Of a DNA stretch of 18,704 nucleotides, positions 15,268-18,704 are shown in pieces. Both the position numbers and the translations under genes were made by a program. Below the pieces are notes generated by a model. It did not search any database. It saw only the letters and a list, made by a program, of their open reading frames with translations, and had not been told where the DNA came from. The first letter of the stretch is position 1. Each line of letters begins with the position of its first letter. Source of the DNA: Candidatus Enterococcus ferrettii (GTDB lineage: Bacteria; Bacillota; Bacilli; Lactobacillales; Enterococcaceae). Where the stretch lies: the NCBI RefSeq assembly GCF_017377655.1, contig NZ_JAFREL010000077.1, positions 1-18,704 of the forward strand, written 5' to 3'.

Positions 15268-15576
15268 CTCCATAGAAAATGATACCACAACACAAGATAT
15301 AGCGTCAATGTCAGGCATCCTAAAAAGCCCTGAAATCGATTTTAAGACCCTTGTTTTTATTTTTAATGTAAAAACCCTGTAACATCAATAAAACGACCTA
15401 AAAAGCCAAAACGTAGCATATAGCTAACGTTTTAGCTCAAAACTAAACTATTCTACAAAAAAAGAACCTTAAGAAACTAATGTTCCCTACTACATATAGG
15501 GGGTCAGCTCTTAATACACTACATATCGACTACAATATTTCCGTGCCGTTACATTAATGTTGCGTAAATATTAAAT
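15268..15576. other. AT-rich non-coding stretch with short repeats
   Basis: No supported gene. It holds an 11-bp direct repeat CCTAAAAAGCC (15319-15329, 15397-15407) and a loose series of A-rich CCCTG elements whose CCC begins at 15328, 15348 and 15375. It also has an inverted repeat AAAACGTAGC/GCTAACGTTTT (15408-15417/15423-15433, one bulge) and a 9-bp direct repeat ACTACATAT (15489, 15518). This may be the edge of the accessory island or a remnant of a control region; nothing proves either. Confidence 0.4.
15457..15485 (-). terminator. Weak candidate terminator for the TetR gene
   Basis: On the minus strand GAAC and TTA pair with TAA and GTTC across one mismatch, followed by TTTTTTT (15457-15463). 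It lies about 90 bases after the TetR stop. The stem is short; the inverted repeat at 15408-15433 may serve instead. Confidence 0.4.
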
Positions 15577-16185
15577 TTATATCATTTTTGTGAAACAAGC
15601 TGTAATACTCTTTTTTACTAAATACCCCTTCACCAACACCCCCAACGCCTCACTCACCTCCAACTCATCCTCCCCATCATAATAAGGACTCGTCACCTGG
15701 TACCAGCTATAAGTCAAATGCGAAACCAGCATAGTCAGCTTCTCATATTCACTGTCCTCAATATCATCGCGCATAATTCCAGTCTTCTTCAACGTCAAAA
15801 AGATTTTCAAATAAAAATCAGTCAGTCGTTTTCTGAACTTCAGCAGTTCTTCCTTCATTGAAGGAAATTCTTCGTGGATGTTGACGATGTATTTGTAGTA
15901 ATACAAATTTGTCTTTCGGATTTCTTGAATTTCTTGAATTGAATTTTTTAACAGGTCTAGGGCATTTTCGTCAGTGATTTCTGCATCGACGAAATGAAAG
16001 AAGGTGCTGTAAAGCTCTTCCTGCAGCCGCAGCATGATCGCTTCTTTTTTGGGAAAATGATAGGTTAGGTTGCCGATGGTGGTGCCGGCATGTTCAGCGA
16101 TATCTCGTAAGGAAACGTCGCTGTAGCCGCGTTCCTGGAATAATTCTTTGGCACTTAAATAGATTTTGGTTTTGGTATCTGTCAC
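15577..16185 (-). CDS. TetR family transcriptional repressor
   Basis: A 202-residue TetR-type regulator. The N-terminal helix-turn-helix is clear (IYLSAKELFQERGYSDVSLRDIAEHAGTTIGNLTYHFPKKEAIM), followed by a helical ligand-binding domain with a variable C-terminus. I chose GTG 16185, five bases after GAGGTGA; the frame stays open back to 16278, but that part overlaps the promoters. It is divergent from the alpha/beta hydrolase gene, and two 17-bp palindromes lie between them. The usual arrangement of TetR repressors predicts that it represses the hydrolase and perhaps itself, with release by a small ligand, possibly the hydrolase substrate. Confidence 0.88.
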   Translation of the reverse strand: MTDTKTKIYLSAKELFQERGYSDVSLRDIAEHAGTTIGNLTYHFPKKEAIMLRLQEELYSTFFHFVDAEITDENALDLLKNSIQEIQEIRKTNLYYYKYIVNIHEEFPSMKEELLKFRKRLTDFYLKIFLTLKKTGIMRDDIEDSEYEKLTMLVSHLTYSWYQVTSPYYDGEDELEVSEALGVLVKGYLVKKSITACFTKMI

Positions 16186-16248
16186 ACAAGTCACCTCATT
16201 TTTCTTTCGCTGCGGATTAAAAATCAGCACAGGTTTTCTTCTGTTTAT

Positions 16249-16278
16249 AGTATACACCAGAAAAAAGGCTATTGACAT
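16249..16278 (-). promoter_or_regulatory. Candidate promoter of the TetR gene
   Basis: On the minus strand: -35 ATGTCA (16273-16278), 18-base spacer, -10 TATACT (16249-16254). Its -35 overlaps the -35 of the opposing hydrolase promoter, so the two directions compete for polymerase. Confidence 0.5.
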
Positions 16279-16300
16279 CTCGAATAGTACAGTGTACTAT
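16272..16300 (+). promoter_or_regulatory. Sigma-A promoter of the alpha/beta hydrolase
   Basis: -35 TTGACA (16272-16277), spacer of exactly 17 bases, -10 TACTAT (16295-16300). The -10 is the right arm of the first operator. Confidence 0.88.
16284..16300. promoter_or_regulatory. TetR operator O1
   Basis: ATAGTACAGTGTACTAT is a perfect 8+1+8 palindrome covering the promoter spacer and -10 box, a classic repressor position. Confidence 0.8.
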
Positions 16301-16310
16301 AAAATCACAA

Positions 16311-16327
16311 ACAGTACACCGTACTAT
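16311..16327. promoter_or_regulatory. TetR operator O2
   Basis: ACAGTACACCGTACTAT is a second, imperfect copy of O1, centred 27 bp downstream, across the start of the transcript and just before the AGGAG site. Confidence 0.75.
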
Positions 16328-16343
16328 AAAAGGAGCGATTAGG

Positions 16344-17465
16344 ATGGATATTAGAAAAAGACCACCTGCACAGGATATTGGACGGATTTTAGGAGGCGGC
16401 ATGTCGCCGGAGGATTTTCTTAAAATGATGGCGGAAACTGAGATGAACCTGGAGACCTTTGAAAAGGTTGCCCCAGAGGATGCTCGGGATTTCGTAGAAG
16501 TGTGTGAACGTTTAGGGGATGAAGCTTACAGCTATGCCAAGCAGAACGAGAAAGCTGGGCATAAGGAAACAGCTAGCGAATACTATTTCAATGCCAATGC
16601 GATGTATCGTTTAGGGGATTACGGGATCAAGGCATTTGACGAAGAGAAGTATCGAATTTATGGCAAGCTGGTGGAGAGCTTTAAGCAGCACAAGCAGTTG
16701 TCACAAAATGAAAGCGTTCAATATATTGAGATTCCTTTTGAAGGCAAAATGATGCCAGCTTATCTTGCACTGCCTAACAATGCACCAAAAGACGTTCCAG
16801 TAATCATCTGTGTCGTTGGAGCGACTGGCTTCAAGGAAGAAAATTTTGTGATTGCCAAAACGGTAGTGGATCGTGGTTGTGCGGCGTTGATTTTTGATGG
16901 GCCTGGTCAGGGTGAATGCAATTTGAATCGTGAGCTGTATTTAACTGAAGATAATTACGATGAAGCTGTCTTAGCAGTGGTTGATTACATTTTAGAAAAT
17001 CCAACGGTTGGTAATACGATTGGGATTATGGGTGTAAGCTTTGGCGGTTATCTGGCTACCAGTGCCATTTGCCGTTATCCGGATAAATTCGCTGGATTAG
17101 TGGTTCGAGGAGGCTGTTCACAGCTGGATCAATTGACGATGCACACCTTTGCGGGAGTTGAGCGTTTCTATCTATACAACTTCTTGAATAAGTTCAACGT
17201 GGAAACCTTGGATGAAGCAGCGGAAATTTCTCATCGCATGAATTTGGATGATGTGCTGAAAAATATTACCTGTCCAATCTTGGTAGAGCATACAGAAGAA
17301 GATCCGGTCATTGGTGTGGAGGGTGCAAAAACCATTTATCGCAATGCTTCCAGTACCGATAAAGAATACTATGAGATTAAAGGCAATGTCCATTGCGGCA
17401 ATAATGAAGCTCAGAAAACGTGTACTTATGGTGTAGACTGGCTGCTGGATCGGATGATGAAATAA
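16344..17465 (+). CDS. Alpha/beta fold hydrolase, FrsA/DHPON hydrolase-like
   Basis: A 373-residue cytosolic serine hydrolase. An N-terminal helical region of about 125 residues precedes the alpha/beta fold. The oxyanion-side segment ICVVGATGFKEENF (155-168) and FDGPGQGE (184-191) are typical of the 2,6-dihydropseudooxynicotine hydrolase/FrsA-like group. The catalytic triad is visible: Ser232 in GVSFGG, Asp320 in HTEEDPVIG and His350 in GNVHCGNNEA. ATG 16344 follows AGGAG at eight bases; the frame opens earlier (16272) but that part is promoter. It is controlled by the divergent TetR gene through O1/O2 and ends at a strong hairpin. It may cleave an ester or C-C bond of an aromatic or xenobiotic compound; the substrate is unknown. 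Confidence 0.85.
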   Translation: MDIRKRPPAQDIGRILGGGMSPEDFLKMMAETEMNLETFEKVAPEDARDFVEVCERLGDEAYSYAKQNEKAGHKETASEYYFNANAMYRLGDYGIKAFDEEKYRIYGKLVESFKQHKQLSQNESVQYIEIPFEGKMMPAYLALPNNAPKDVPVIICVVGATGFKEENFVIAKTVVDRGCAALIFDGPGQGECNLNRELYLTEDNYDEAVLAVVDYILENPTVGNTIGIMGVSFGGYLATSAICRYPDKFAGLVVRGGCSQLDQLTMHTFAGVERFYLYNFLNKFNVETLDEAAEISHRMNLDDVLKNITCPILVEHTEEDPVIGVEGAKTIYRNASSTDKEYYEIKGNVHCGNNEAQKTCTYGVDWLLDRMMK

Positions 17466-17470
17466 AAATG

Positions 17471-17507
17471 GCAGCCTATGATTGGTTTTTCCGCAATCGT
17501 AGGCTGC
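17471..17507. terminator. Bidirectional intrinsic terminator
   Basis: GCAGCCTATGATTG (17471-17484) pairs with CAATCGTAGGCTGC (17494-17507), one G-T pair, nine-base loop. On the plus strand a short TTT follows; on the minus strand CATTTTTATTT. It separates the hydrolase from the convergent gene at 17590. Confidence 0.85.
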
Positions 17508-17589
17508 TTTAACTGTCGGATCTTCCTGTCAAATACCCCTATTTCACGAACTGATCAGAAAACTTTCTCTCCAACGATTCAACTTCCTC

Positions 17590-18399
17590 TTAAAAAGCAT
17601 AATCTTTCTTCCCAAGCTGATCGCACAGTAGCTTAGTCAAAAGCTTTCCTCGACAGGCGATTCTAGCATTTACCTTTTCTAGAAATTCTCCTATTTGCTC
17701 ATCTGAAGGCTGGATGGTGCCTGAAAAATGATTTTCCCATAGCTCCGCTGGCGTATAGTCCTCGTTTACAAATGCATGGAGATAATACTTATCGATGAAT
17801 GGTTGCCAAGCATTCAGTGGTTCCAGAAATTCATAGAGGGATTTTAGCGTAATATCCCAATAATCTTTTGAGAAAAAATATCTACCGGCATTCATCCAAT
17901 GGAGCAATACGGTAAAATTTCCGTAGGTGTGGGACATTGTAGCCAACCGCTCGAATGCTGAATAGTTCTTTGCGACTAGGTCAAATTGTTGATAGTTTTG
18001 ATGATGATAAAGGATCGTTTTTTGTACTGAAAGCTTCTTCTGCGGATCAATGCCAATTTCAGCAAACACCTCGTCCTTATTGGAAGAATTCATGATAGCT
18101 TGGTTAAACGTCGTAATGAAGGTATTCATCGTTTCTCCGCGTATAATATCCGTTTGGTTTTCTTGCCAGCCTAGTGCTTTATACAGCGGAAAAGCCTCTT
18201 TGTCACAATCCGCGTTTGTCCCAGCTCTGCCTGACACATTAAACCTGGTTCGTTCCTTGAATTCAAAATTTTTATACTTCAACATGCAGGTAATAGAATC
18301 TGTTTGATTAATAGTTGCTTCATCGCAGTAGCACTTTTTAAAATCCCATTCCCACGGTTTTTCTTGGCAATGATCAAAAAATTCCTCGACAAAATACAT
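17590..18399 (-). CDS. Hypothetical cytosolic protein, 269 residues
   Basis: I do not recognise the function. There is no signal peptide or membrane segment. The N-terminal half has segments that look conserved: WEWDFKKCYCDEATINQTDS, FKERTRFNVSGRAGTNADCD and FPLYKALGW. The C-terminal half is helical and aromatic-rich (HTYGNFTVLLHWMNAGRYFF, DYWDITLKSLYEFLEPLNAW). Several Cys occur in the first 75 residues but not in a zinc-finger pattern. ATG 18399 has a strong AAGGAGGG site; an extended -10 (TGGTATGAA) lies just upstream. It is a single-gene unit, convergent with the hydrolase. Confidence 0.75.
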   Translation of the reverse strand: MYFVEEFFDHCQEKPWEWDFKKCYCDEATINQTDSITCMLKYKNFEFKERTRFNVSGRAGTNADCDKEAFPLYKALGWQENQTDIIRGETMNTFITTFNQAIMNSSNKDEVFAEIGIDPQKKLSVQKTILYHHQNYQQFDLVAKNYSAFERLATMSHTYGNFTVLLHWMNAGRYFFSKDYWDITLKSLYEFLEPLNAWQPFIDKYYLHAFVNEDYTPAELWENHFSGTIQPSDEQIGEFLEKVNARIACRGKLLTKLLCDQLGKKDYAF

Positions 18400-18704
18400 T
18401 TGCTCCCTCCTTTTTTATTCATACCAATGACTTGACTACATAAACTAGCCGTTTCATTTATTTTACTAGCTAAGACAGCTAAAAACCATCACTCTATCTA
18501 AAAAAGGTATCTTTGGGATAATACATTTATTCCCGAATTTTTGCTATTCAACGCTAGATGAATGAATGAAAAAATTTCTTCTCAACTCGGATTTTTTTGC
18601 AATATTTTTTTAGTTCTACGTAGTGAAATCCAATCGATAAATTTTATATTCGTTAAAAGATTACAAAAAATACCCAAAATAAATAATCAATAATTAAATA
18701 ATAA
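18400..18704. other. AT-rich intergenic region without a gene
   Basis: No coding frame or RNA gene can be supported. It contains the ribosome site and a possible extended -10 for the gene ending at 18399, an imperfect hairpin GGGATAA/TTATTCCC (18515-18534) and the 8-bp palindrome CTACGTAG. The last 100 bases are almost pure A/T. Confidence 0.6.

Noticed and set aside
15308..15382. A 24-codon ATG frame in the non-coding stretch upstream of the TetR stop
   Set aside because: No ribosome site before the ATG, no promoter directly upstream, and the stretch lies downstream of the small-RNA terminator; likely chance.
15408..15433. Recombination attachment site at the island's right end
   Set aside because: The inverted repeat has no matching copy at the left side near 10,600 and no integrase is in view; a hairpin role is as likely.
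10600..15576. Prophage or CRISPR locus
   Set aside because: No integrase, capsid, portal, terminase or lysis genes and no regularly spaced repeats; the XRE pair alone is not enough.

Overview
The window looks like the chromosome of a low-GC Gram-positive lactic acid bacterium, most likely Enterococcus or a near relative. This is inferred from strong AGGAGG-type ribosome binding sites, a sortase-type cell-wall anchor, several PTS sugar operons, RpiR/TetR/XRE regulators and sigma-A-like promoters. I could not run any database search, so the genus is an inference.

Layout. (1) Positions 2-187 are the 3' end of a cell-wall-anchored surface protein, closed by a bidirectional terminator. (2) Positions 263-8028, all minus strand, form a six-gene carbohydrate operon read in the order PTS EIIBC, EIIA, GH38 alpha-mannosidase (MngB-like), RpiR regulator, GH1 beta-glycosidase, ROK sugar kinase. 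The PTS plus MngB-like pair matches the mannosylglycerate/alpha-mannoside logic of E. coli mngA-mngB; the GH1/ROK pair adds a beta-glucoside branch. (3) Positions 8168-10532, minus strand, hold a two-gene galactitol-type unit (EIIC plus a GatD-like zinc dehydrogenase) with its own terminator and no EIIA or EIIB in view. (4) Positions about 10,600-15,570 are visibly more AT-rich and look like an accessory island. They hold two divergent small XRE regulators around shared operator half-sites, a membrane protein co-transcribed with a GIY-YIG nuclease/Schlafen-group-type helicase fusion, an unrecognised 325-residue protein, and a strong candidate for a small structured RNA of about 90 nt. (5) Positions 15,577-17,465 are a TetR repressor divergent from an alpha/beta hydrolase, with two near-identical 17-bp operators over the hydrolase promoter. 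(6) Positions 17,590-18,399 encode an unrecognised cytosolic protein, followed by AT-rich sequence with no gene.

How the genes work together. The left operon would import and phosphorylate a mannosyl or glucosyl conjugate, cleave it with GH38 or GH1, and phosphorylate released sugar with the ROK kinase, under RpiR control. The Gat-like unit would import and oxidise a sugar alcohol phosphate but needs EIIA/EIIB from elsewhere. The island genes have the look of a mobile-element or defence module: a repressor switch, a nuclease-helicase with a membrane partner, an unknown protein and a small RNA divergent from it. None of these matches a named defence system that I recognise, so this part is the best candidate for something undescribed.
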